NCBI GenBank assembly: GCA_005281725.1
Contig: SSBO01000012.1
Coordinates: 22,096,426-22,160,425 of the forward strand
Reading direction: 5' to 3'
DNA length: 64,000 nt
From: Wuchereria bancrofti
Lineage: Eukaryota; Nematoda; Chromadorea; Rhabditida; Onchocercidae
Shown here: in pieces, positions 25,140-35,565 of the stretch
Position numbering within the stretch: position 1 is the first letter of the stretch
Layout: the number at the start of each line of letters is the position of its first letter
Notes under the pieces: generated by a model
The model's database searches: none
Told to the model about the DNA's origin: nothing
The model's input: only the letters and a program-made list of their open reading frames with translations
Program-made: the position numbers and the translations under genes

Positions 25140-27273
25140 GTTAAATTTACAAATTGAAATAACGTCGGAATTTGAGAAATTTATTGAAACAACAATTCTT
25201 TTAGAAGCATAACAATATATTATTGTGATAGTAAATATCGCAATAATTCAAACTATTGAAATTTAAAATAGAAAAATGTTAAAGTTTAAGGTGACAATAA
25301 ATCCTTCTGTGGTGAAACTCGAAATAAATCTTGCGAACTTTGAGAAATTTATTGAAACAACAATTCTTTTAGAAGCATAACAATATATTATTGTGATAGT
25401 AAATATCGCAATAATTTAAACCATTGAAATTTAAAGTTTAAGGTGACATGAATCCTTCCTTCTGTGGTGACATGAATTATTCCTTCTGTGGTGACACTCG
25501 AAATAAATCTTGCGAACCTCTAAATAACTTACAAAATTGTATCAAACAAAATTGTATTACCCCCCATAAAACTAAAGATTGTCATATTTCACATAGGAAA
25601 CCATTTAACTTCTGTTTATCTTTTAAATGAATTGTAAACAAGATGAAAGCTCTTTGTTCGGTTGACATCTCTGCCAGTTAATTTCTTATTGTAGATCATA
25701 TACTTTGCTTTTTGTTTACTATTTAGATATATAAAGAGATCATTTATGTTTTAGTTTTAGTAAGTTAAACATCATCAAAAGTAATCAATCGATTATGACA
25801 ACATAATCGATCATTTTTTCCAGTTATAACATTGGTTTTCAGTACTGTTACACTTTCTAAATTTTTTCAAAAATTTTTAAAACTTTAATTACTGGCCTTT
25901 TTTTGGCGTAATTACAACCTTAGCCAGTAAAATAATTGATTTGAAAAAGAACCAAACATTTAGTTAAAAAAGAAAAAGACTGTCGTCACAAAGACAATTG
26001 CCATACCCAATTCTCTTTTTTTTTTTTTTTAAATATTTTTTATTAATGGTATTCCTCATCTCATATTCGCAAGCAAACTTATAAACATATTTGCGATGTT
26101 AATTTGTTTTTTTATTGTGTTTATCAGTGAATAAAATTTTCACAATTTCTTCATCCTTAAAAATAAAAAAATTAACAAATTTAAAGTTATTACATCAAAA
26201 GAAGTATTATGTAGCAGAGGAAAAATAATGCATATTAGTGATAAAAAGTTAAAAAACTATTCAGTGATAACTGATAGCTGATTGTAAATTTGAGATATTA
26301 TCACTCTTGCACTATCATTTATTGATTAGCTCTGTAAATAACGCACTATTATCTAATCATCATTATTATATCAAAAGAAGTATCGAAAATACTGAAAATG
26401 AAGTAAACACTAAATATGATAATCTTAAAATTTTGTTAAGTTAGACTTGTTTATTTGTATTTTTGAAAACGTCATCAAAACGATGATCATCGATCCTTTA
26501 AATATATCGCTTAAATTTGCCCAGTTGTTACTTTAGACTAGTTTAATAAGTAAACATTTACCATATCTTATGATAAGGCAAATGTTCTTTGTGATAAATT
26601 TATATTGCACAAATATTCATCATTCATTTTCTAAACTAATTTAAAATGTACATTTGTAAAATATTCCTAAAGCACAATGAAGTGCTAAAAGAAAATCGCA
26701 TTCAAAATGGTATAAAAATTCATGAAGCGCAGAAATAACAAAAAAATCTGACTAACTTTAGCAAAGTTAAAATTTCAATGACTTCTAGAAATTCAAAATT
26801 TTTAGAAAATTTATTGAAATGATTTTCTGGTCTTTTCAATGAAATTGATTATAATAAACTAATTTATTACCATGGAAATTGTAATGGTATCAAAAAATTG
26901 TTATTATTCTGTCAATTCACTTTCTTCTGATTCCTTTCTTCTCATTTTTTTTCTTTTAATTGTTTTTTTTCCTAAAACGAAGCGATAATTTTGTTCTGTT
27001 CCATTTATGAAAATTTAATTAGTTTTAATATTGCTACTAATGACTATGACAGCAAAAATTCTGAAAGTTCATGTTTAGATTGAAATAGAATATTTAATGC
27101 ACAATCAGTTATGTTATCAGAGATCAGAAAATAAAATTTTAAAAGATTCTTTTGTCGATATAACTTCGTTTATCATGATAAAAAAAGAAACTGTCGGAAC
27201 TGATTAAAGGTATATGCTGCAAATCTGGTATAATTTTTTAAAACTTTAGATTCAATAAAATATCTCAGTGACA

Positions 27274-29084
27274 ATGGCAACTAATGATTCTACTAGAACA
27301 CTCAAGAAAAGAAGTCGATTAAAGGTATGATAAAAAGTAATTTAAGTTAGCACTGATAACAAAATATAGTTTAGAAGACACTTTCATTTAATTGAATATC
27401 ACGTCTAATTTAATTACTTAGGAGAGTAGATCCTTTTAAATTATCATTTTAATTTCTTTAAGTCATTTTTACCAATAATTCCAGTATGTCTTACTGTCAA
27501 CCTGAATTACTTATAACTTCACACAGGTAATTTCCGGAAATATTGTTTTATTTCAGATGGAAATAAAGGACGGAAGAAGCAAAGTCCAATAGACATTACA
27601 AATGAAATAACTGATCAGGATGGCATGCTGAAAGCATCAAAACTTCAATTTTCCTATACGATCGGCGATTTAAAAACAATTGAGGTGAAATGATGGATTG
27701 AAATTTTAATTAAGGAATTGCAAATTAGTATTACACGTAGTAATACGTAAACGGATTATTTCAGGTTACTGGCCAAGGTTTTTCATGCAAAACTGATAAA
27801 GGATGTACTTCAGGTAAATTTCATTCTATTTCACATTTAAAATTATAAAGACGATAAAAAGTAGAAATGAGTCGTTAATTCAACAAATGAATGAGAATGT
27901 TTTTAATTTCAGATTTAATTGCGTCACATCTTCCGGGTGTTTACAGACTTTGGGAATTCCATGCTCATTGGGGAACAGAAAAAGATTGTGGCAGTGAACA
28001 TTTAATTAATGGAAAAGGCTTTTCCGCCGAGGTTAGCAAAAAGTTCAATGTTTTAACCTATTTAATGGCATTAAATTGACCTAACCTTTGATCTTTACAG
28101 CTACATTTCGTTTTTTGGAACAAAAAATACAACGAATTTAACAACTGTTTAAACGAACGTGATGGATTGACAGTTTTGGCTATTTTTTTGCAAGTTCGTT
28201 TACATTCTTTTATTCTTCTGTTTGTTTAGATTATTATTTCCATTTGATTAACTAGCAGTCAATAATCAATAAATGAAATGGCGCAAATGTCAAGGCGATT
28301 AATACCATATATCTGCTTGAAAAAATAAATTTTTATCATACCTTACAAGTTACTCTACAAATTTCCTGCATGTAAAAGCAACTAAATTAATCGAATTTAG
28401 AAATTTCTACTAATCACAAGACAAAAACCACTTAATGAACAAATAAATTACATTTACGTTTTATTATTCAAAAAACTCATCTAAGGAAGACTCAGTTGAT
28501 AATGAAGATTTGTCACCAATTATCGATGGTATAAACAATTCATTGGGCGGTTTAAGCCGTGTCGATCTGGAACCAAATTTTGATCCACGCAAGTTACTTC
28601 CAGGTAAATCCAAAATTTACAGGTAACAACTTGTCATATGAATTATTTACGACGCATTAACGATAAATGGTTTAATCTAATTAACGTACGTTTTCAGTGA
28701 AGCAATCGTATTATACGTACGAAGGGTCACTGACCACACAACCATTTCATGAATGTGTCATCTGGACAGTACTGAAACATCCCAGTACCATAAGTTTTAA
28801 ACAGGTAATCTTTACAATATTAAAACCAACCCTTTTTTTTTGTCTAATTATGATATTTACAACTTTTATTGGTAAGTAACAAATATATATAAAACAGTTT
28901 AGCAAAAAAGTAATTTACTAATTAATTAATTTCAAATTATGTGACAAGTAATAAAGCATTTAATGACATTTACACACAGCTGGAATTATTACGGCGGATT
29001 GTTCCTAAAAATTGTCGATTTCAACATCCGTTAAATGAACGTCGAGTGAAGCGCTCATTTAATTTTATCAAAAAATCTCGATGA
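27274..29084 (+). CDS. Alpha-carbonic anhydrase, copy 2, exon 1 apparently frameshifted
   Basis: Exons: 27274-27324, 27557-27684, 27765-27813, 27913-28031, 28101-28193, 28486-28603, 28698-28804, 28980-29084. Exons 2-7 encode the same residues as copy 1, including the three zinc-binding His. Exon 8 has one Lys-to-Asn change. Exon 1 is quite different (MATNDSTRTL against MATNASTKTL, then unrelated). With the consensus donor GTATGA it is 51 nt long, which throws exon 2 into a frame that stops after 11 codons. The inverted exon 1 at 31634-31583 has one extra G and stays in frame. A weak donor 11 bases earlier (GTCGAT) would also restore the frame. I suspect a consensus error or a chimeric join rather than a true pseudogene. 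Confidence 0.75.
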
Positions 29085-29143
29085 ATGGACGACAGTGATA
29101 TGAATTTTCGACCCGTGCATTTTACTTTTAGTTGGAACCACTT

Positions 29144-29187
29144 CTTATCACTTTCTGAATGATAATCGATCATCAGAAAGTGATAAG
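29144..29187. terminator. 15-bp hairpin between convergent 3' ends, copy 2
   Basis: The same perfect 15-bp arms as in copy 1 occur at 29144-29158 and 29173-29187. The loop differs by one base. Both arms are unchanged, although nearby UTR sequence has diverged. Confidence 0.6.
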
Positions 29188-29320
29188 AAAAAATGATTAT
29201 TTAGCCTTGGCTGTTAGTGACAAAATGTTAAGGAATAAAGCTATAATTAATTATAATTAATTTGCATATTAATACACAGCTAAGAATATTTAGATAAAGG
29301 ATATGAAATAAACGTAAATG

Positions 29321-29912
29321 TCACCAAACAGAACAACGCTTCTGAGGATTTAAGGAACTTCCAAGTGGACAATTGAAAGCTTGGCTAAATTCAGGCAAAT
29401 TTGAGAGTGGGCCATTGACACGATACTTGGCTGGACTGTGTTCATTAGTAAGCACTTGCTTGATTTGAGCTTCTTTCGTCTGATGACCACACCAAACCTG
29501 ATGACAATTTCACCTTTCACCTTTGAATTTTAAAAGCTACCATATTCACATATAATTAATCGGCCAAATTAAGAGGAAAGATTCAATCTATGAAATTCGA
29601 TTACACTGAATTTGAATTTTGTTCACCTGTGCAAACGAAAGAAAAAATATTTGTTCGTCGGTGAAATCTGACATTCCTGGCAGTTTATGCCCAGAATGAC
29701 CAATTTGCTCGATATACTTTTTATATGCCTGTAAATAATAAATCTTTTTTTTCTCAGTAAGAATTAAAAAATTGCTAAAATGCCAAATAGTAAATTGTTA
29801 ATTGAAAATTAATTGCTGTTTATTCAAGGTGGAATAAAATATTTACCCGAAATGATTGTTTGATGCCACCGTTGTCAGCGATATTTTCCCCTAATGTAAG
29901 CTTCCCATTTAC
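29321..29912 (-). CDS. Neprilysin C-terminal exons 15-17, intact but inverted
   Basis: Minus-strand exons 29912-29847, 29728-29627 and 29497-29321 (115 codons including stop) complete the plus-strand peptidase in phase 0. They supply GENIADNGG (third zinc ligand Glu, residue 629 of the joined protein), FFLSFAQVWC, the substrate-binding His and Arg of the NEHSP/KYR stretch, and the terminus QKRCSVW with the conserved Cys and Trp. The phase-0 acceptor before VNGK matches the phase-0 donor after TDFK at 25069. In the assembled orientation they cannot be spliced to exons 1-14. Either this 5-kb unit is really inverted in the genome, or the assembly has the wrong orientation. Confidence 0.9.
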
Positions 29913-30174
29913 CTGTAAGCAAAATATTTTCAACAAATACGGAAACACAATAAATAATTTGTTTCATTCCATCATTTCATTTCAAATTAAAAAAGTTTAA
30001 TCTGGCAAATAAGGTAGTAGTAAAAGTTTACAATCACAATAACATCCACTTCTTCAGGAATTCTGGAATTGAAGTTATTTGAAACCGATTATCCGGAATT
30101 ATTATTATTACCACATTACTGCTTCTACTTTTGCCAATAAATTTAAATATCTTTCCATTATCAAAATTAATCAA

Positions 30175-30190
30175 CCTCAGTTAGACACAC
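30175..30190 (-). repeat. 16-bp inverted repeat, right copy, abutting the gap
   Basis: The exact reverse complement of 25124-25139. It ends on the last called base before the N run. Read on the minus strand it continues into the duplicated unit, as would be expected if the true neprilysin intron 14 ran from the left repeat straight into this end of the unit. Confidence 0.9.
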
Positions 30191-30209
30191 NNNNNNNNNN
30201 NNNNNNNNN
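30191..30209. other. Assembly gap (19 N)
   Basis: Nineteen undetermined bases mark a scaffold join. The left side ends in the inverted repeat. The right side begins inside carbonic-anhydrase intron 1 of a third partial copy. Confidence 1.
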
Positions 30210-31496
30210 GGAGAGTAGATCCTTTTAAATTATCATTTTAATTTCTTTAAGTCATTTTTACCAATAATTCCAGTATGTCTTACTGTCAACCTGAATTACT
30301 TATAACTTCACACAGGTAATTTCCGGAAATATTGTTTTATTTCAGATGGAAATAAAGGACGGAAGAAGCAAAGTCCAATAGACATTACAAATGAAATAAC
30401 TGATCAGGATGGCATGCTGAAAGCATCAAAACTTCAATTTTCCTATACGATCGGCGATTTAAAAACAATTGAGGTGAAATGATGGATTGAAATTTTAATT
30501 AAGGAATTGCAAATTAGTATTACACGTAGTAATACGTAAACGGATTATTTCAGGTTACTGGCCAAGGTTTTTCATGCAAAACTGATAAAGGATGTACTTC
30601 AGGTAAATTTCATTCTATTTCACATTTAAAATTATAAAGACGATAAAAAGTAGAAATGAGTCGTTAATTCAACAAATGAATGAGAATGTTTTTAATTTCA
30701 GATTTAATTGCGTCACATCTTCCGGGTGTTTACAGACTTTGGGAATTCCATGCTCATTGGGGAACAGAAAAAGATTGTGGCAGTGAACATTTAATTAATG
30801 GAAAAGGCTTTTCCGCCGAGGTTAGCAAAAAGTTCAATGTTTTAACCTATTTAATGGCATTAAATTGACCTAACCTTTGATCTTTACAGCTACATTTCGT
30901 TTTTTGGAACAAAAAATACAACGAATTTAACAACTGTTTAAACGAACGTGATGGATTGACAGTTTTGGCTATTTTTTTGCAAGTTCGTTTACATTCTTTT
31001 ATTCTTCTGTTTGTTTAGATTATTATTTCCACTTGATTAACTAGCAGTCAATAATCAATAAATGAAATGGCGCAAATGTCAAGGCGATTAATACCATATA
31101 TCTGCTTGAAAAAATAAATTTTTATCATACCTTACAAGTTACTCTACAAATTTCCTGCATGTAAAAGCAACTAAATTAATCGAATTTAGAAATTTCTACT
31201 AATCACAAGACAAAAACCACTTAATGAACAAATAAATTACATTTACGTTTTATTATTCAAAAAACTCATCTAAGGAAGACTCAGTTGATAATGAAGATTT
31301 GTCACCAATTATCGATGGTATAAACAATTCATTGGGCGGTTTAAGCCGTGTCGATCTGGAACCAAATTTTGATCCACGCAAGTTACTTCCAGGTAAATCC
31401 AAAATTTACAGGTAACAACTTGTCATATGAATTATTTACGACGCATTAACGATAAATGGTTTAATCTAATTAACGTACGTTTTCAGTGAAGCAATC
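30210..31496 (+). pseudogene. Third, partial carbonic-anhydrase copy (exons 2-6 and start of 7)
   Basis: The segment matches 27421-28707 of copy 2 with a constant offset of 2789. The only difference I noticed is at 31028. Exons 2-6 are at 30346-30473, 30554-30602, 30702-30820, 30890-30982 and 31275-31392. Homology breaks ten bases into exon 7 (31487-31496), where the sequence switches to the reverse complement of the exon 1 region. It shares the indels that separate copy 2 from copy 1. It is therefore most likely a redundant contig piece or second allele of copy 2, not an independent gene. Confidence 0.85.
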
Positions 31497-31582
31497 AATT
31501 AGACGTGATATTCAATTAAATGAAAGTGTCTTCTAAACTATATTTTGTTATCAGTGCTAACTTAAATTACTTTTTATCATAC

Positions 31583-31634
31583 CTTTAATCGACTTCCTTT
31601 TCTTGAGTGTTCTAGTAGAATCATTAGTTGCCAT
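31583..31634 (-). CDS. Inverted carbonic-anhydrase exon 1 with an intact frame
   Basis: The reverse complement of 31497-31672 matches the exon 1 and early intron 1 region of copy 2 (27239-27413). The exon runs from ATG at 31634 to 31583 (52 nt) with donor GTATGA. It encodes MATNDSTRTLKKRKSIK plus one base, the phase needed by exon 2 of all copies. Upstream on the minus strand is AACTTTAG, a spliced-leader-type acceptor. Beyond 31672 the flanking DNA is unique and unlike the 2 kb upstream of the other copies. I take this as the real first exon and promoter side of the second carbonic-anhydrase gene, which would run on the minus strand. Confidence 0.75.
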
Positions 31635-31672
31635 TGTCACTGAGATATTTTATTGAATCTAAAGTTTTAAAA

Positions 31673-34600
31673 AAGTTTACTAGGATTTTACAGTACGTTT
31701 CATATCGGAAAGTTTTTTTGTTACCGTAACAAACTTAACTTTCTAAACTTTACTAACATAATTTCATTGTGTGCAAGAAATAATCATTGCAAGACTAAAT
31801 TTAAATTTTAGCAGTTCTTCTATTATAACCACTATCACTTCATCTATATTTTAACTAATTAAATTCTCATTGAAGGATCAAAACAAATTTTTCACTTCAT
31901 TTCAAAGAAAAAAAAAATGATAAGAATGGAATGAAGTACAAATTGAAATAAATACTGCCAGCAATAATTGCTAAATCAATGATAATATTTCAATTGCTAT
32001 GGTAATAAATTAGTTTACTTTAATTAATGTTCATTCAAATATTAGAAAATTTCTTTAATTGTTTTTCTGTTTTTTGTTTTTTTTTTTTTTGCCGAAGAAA
32101 ATAAGTGAAATCATTCTTTAAACAGAATTTTTAGATGTTAAGATTTAAACTAAATTTTATCAATTTGCTATTTGCATAAAGCGAATGGTTACCAACCAAA
32201 GTGACCATTATAATTCTTTGTAAATGTTCGCTGGTTGTAAATATTTTCAATTTTAACTCATTGAAATTAAGATTCGCTATCAAATAATTTAATTAATCGT
32301 GATATTATGAAATATAAATTTATCTAACATTTCAATTTTAATTTTTTCATTTCAATTTTTTATAAAATTTCTAAGAATTTAGACAATTTAATTTGAATAA
32401 TTTCTGCTATTTGTAAAATTAAAAGAATCAACTACTTTCATTATTGATGAATTTTCGTTTGATTTATAAAAACAGAAAATTTCATTTCCGTTTCAATGAA
32501 TCCGGTTTAGCCATCAATTAACATACTACGGAAGCAACTATCTTAGTATCAATCAATAATGCTAACAACGAATATTATTTTCAATATTAGTATAAATAAC
32601 TAAATATAATCGTTCAATATTACTTAGAAAGTATAAAGTATAAATTATTTGTAATCAATAAGTATAAGATTAATGTTTGAATTAATATCTATAAAGTATA
32701 AGTATAAGTTTGTAAAGTACAAGTATATTATCCATAAAGTATAAGTGTACGATTAATGTTTGAATTGTTTGTTTAACTTAAAGTATTAAAAAAATAATTA
32801 AATAAATAAAATTATAAATAGATTCCAAGTAAAAGTAAAATTTTAAAAATTTTAGTTATGCAATCAATTCAAACATTAATCATTTTAATGCAGTACTTAA
32901 TAAATCATTTTAATTCATTCAATAACAAATATATGTAATATTTTATGCCAAATGTTGCACAATTAATTTTGGATTATAAATTAATGGAATAAAAATCATT
33001 CATTAAAAATAATTTCACAAAAAAAAAAGAGAGAAAATGTCTTCATTCTCATTCTTTTTATTTATTTTAATAAAAATTAATGGAATAAAAATCATTCATT
33101 AAAAATAATTTCACAAAAAAAAAAGAGAAAAAATGTCTTCACTCTCATTCTTTTTATTTATTTTAATAAAAAATTTAACGATATGAAAATTCTACATATG
33201 TAAAAATAACATAACCTGAAAAAAATTTTAAATGCATTTGACAAATAAAATGAAAAAAAAAAAAAAAATTTTCTTAACTGAATGCATAAACAACCTGTCA
33301 CCTCTATTTTTAACACCCTTTTAAAATATTTACGTGGAATATTTGTCATGTGACTAATGAAATGAAATATGTTGTGAAGAAAACATGTTTTCTACCTTAA
33401 TTAAAAATGCATTACCAATTTGTAAACTTTGCAAATTGCTATCATGCAAAATGTGCAAGTGTGCAAGTAGTTGCGTGTTGCATTGTATCCTTTATTTATT
33501 ATTATTAATTTTAAATCCTTAGTATTAATATAATTAGTTATTCATTGAAATTTCATTAATCATTTAATGCATTAAGCATAAATGGAAATTATAAATTTTT
33601 AAATACTATATTAGTAGCTTAAATTAGCTAAAATTAAATGACTAAACTTTAAATCTTAAGTTTAATTAGTTAAATCTAATTGAAATTATTTGCAAATGAG
33701 AAACTTTCTTTCAAGTATATCTTTTTATACGTTTGCACTTTGTATTAATGGCGTTGAATAAATTAAATTTTGTTAGATGTAATGTATGTAACTACAATTC
33801 AAACATAATTAACTGTTAGATTTTCCTTTTCCAAAAGGATTATTTGAACAAAATTAAAAAGTTTAATTATTGAATTTTATTTCATTTTATTTTATTGTAT
33901 GTTTTTATTAAATTAGAAGGTGTGAAAATTTTGCATAATATTAAAAACTTTATGGTTGAATTTTTTAACATTCTTTTTTCTAAAAAAAAAAAGTCAGACA
34001 ACTGAATTATGTTGAAAATTTGAGTAAAAACCAAAGAGGAAGTTAAAATTTCTTGAAAAATAATAATTTTCATAATTAATTATTGAGGAAACAAAATTTG
34101 AATCAATGAAAAAGCAAAATTTTATAATTTAGCAAAATTTTTTTTTCAATTAATATTTTGTACGAAAAAAGGGAGAAAAACTCTTCTTTTGCATTTTTAT
34201 AATCATTTAAGAAATTAAGCAATCATTTAATTGTGTATAATCAAAGTGTAAACAAATCCTTTTCATATTGTTCTTTGTTCATCAAACAAATTTTTTTTTC
34301 CCTTTTGAACAGCAAATTATTCATCGTTTATAAATTTTTATATTTATATTAGAAAAAACTTGCTCAAAAATCAATAAATGGAAAAAAAAATTTTAGACAT
34401 AAAAATTTTCCAAGAAAACCAATAAGCAATAGAAGTTACTAAAAAAATAATTCAACATGGAAGTATTTTCTTGGCATGAATTATAAATATTTGATTGTTA
34501 AATTAATACAAACGTTTCAATTATTTCTCTAACCTCTTATCACTGACCTTCATGACCTCTTGATAGTGAACTGTCAAAATTTCCTAATAATTGGTTTGAT

Positions 34601-35565
34601 AGAAAAATTTTTCACTCTCATAGACATAAAAATTTAAATAAATAATTCAAATAAAAATAACATTTAGTGGTTAAATTACCTGTAGAATTGATTGACAGTA
34701 ACAAATTCCATTTTTATATAGTAAAATTGACATAATTACTTTTCTTTCATCTTTTTTTTTTCTGCTTGATTAGCTATTTAATTTATATGCATAACAAAAA
34801 TAAATGCATTTCATCTTTCTTTTTTTTAAATTTTATTTTCATCCTTTCGAAGTTATAATTTCAGTTGAATTAATTAAATCGATTGAAATAAATCTGCAAT
34901 TAAATTTTTCAGTACTTTTCTTTTTTCAATTTACTTTAAGCTGTTAGTAATTTGTTTTGTAATAAATATGGTATGATACTTTCAATTAATTCATACCTGT
35001 GTAAATGTACACCTGTAAATTCTCATTAGTCGTAAATATTAAATGTTGCATGAAATAATCAAACAAATTTGCTGCTTAGCAACAACCTTTCATTATCACT
35101 CATTGATAATTACTAATTACATTCTCATAATTTGCAATGAAAAAAAAAATTATTGCAATATTTTAATTAAGCATAAATTATTCATTTTGATTCAAAAGAT
35201 AAAAGTATAATTTATTGATGGATTAATTTTTTTCTTTTGAATCATAACTTGAAATTATTATCACATAATAATTGTCTTTTGTCTTTCACTATTATCGCTA
35301 CATTAACAATTTCACTAAATTTAGCTTCCTAATACTAAGAATATTATAAAATCTATGAAATCACAATAAAAAAGAATATTTAACAGATTTAAATGTAATT
35401 TAAAAATACAATCTGAAAAATTCAAATGATAATTAATGAAGTTAGAATAAAATTATAGTAATTAGAAAAGAAAAAAAAAACGAGAAAAGATTTATCTGTT
35501 CTTCCTGAGTGAGAAAATATCAACAATAAAATGTTTAAAATCAATTTTGTACAAATTATTCATTA
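31673..35565. other. Intergenic region
   Basis: No gene is supported. The left edge is the likely promoter side of the minus-strand carbonic-anhydrase exon 1 and includes a short palindrome, TTTGTTAC-C-GTAACAAA, near 31726. Around 32625-32880 there are repeated AAGTATAA motifs and two copies of GATTAATGTTTGAATT with an inverted copy near 32865. A 96-bp tandem duplication lies at 32981-33172. The right end should hold the 3' UTR of the minus-strand PAN-domain gene. Confidence 0.5.
32981..33172. repeat. Tandem duplication, 96-bp period
   Basis: TTAATGGAATAAAAATCATT starts at 32981 and at 33077, and the full unit is repeated with very few changes. Confidence 0.8.

Larger units (their letters stand above)
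25140..30174. repeat. Segmental duplication unit, copy 2 (5.0 kb)
   Basis: A second copy of 11060-16073 in the same orientation, inserted between neprilysin exon 14 and the assembly gap. It carries its own versions of the carbonic-anhydrase gene and of the minus-strand neprilysin terminal exons. The left 2.1 kb is nearly identical to copy 1. The right part differs at many more sites, for example an 11-base insertion in carbonic-anhydrase intron 5 and a changed neprilysin 3' UTR. This uneven divergence suggests gene conversion or a chimeric assembly. Confidence 0.93.

Noticed and set aside
25124..30190. Classical DNA transposon that captured the two genes
   Set aside because: The bounding 16-bp inverted repeats invite this, but there is no transposase, a target duplication cannot be seen because of the gap, and copy 1 lacks the repeats. 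An inverted or mis-assembled unit explains more.
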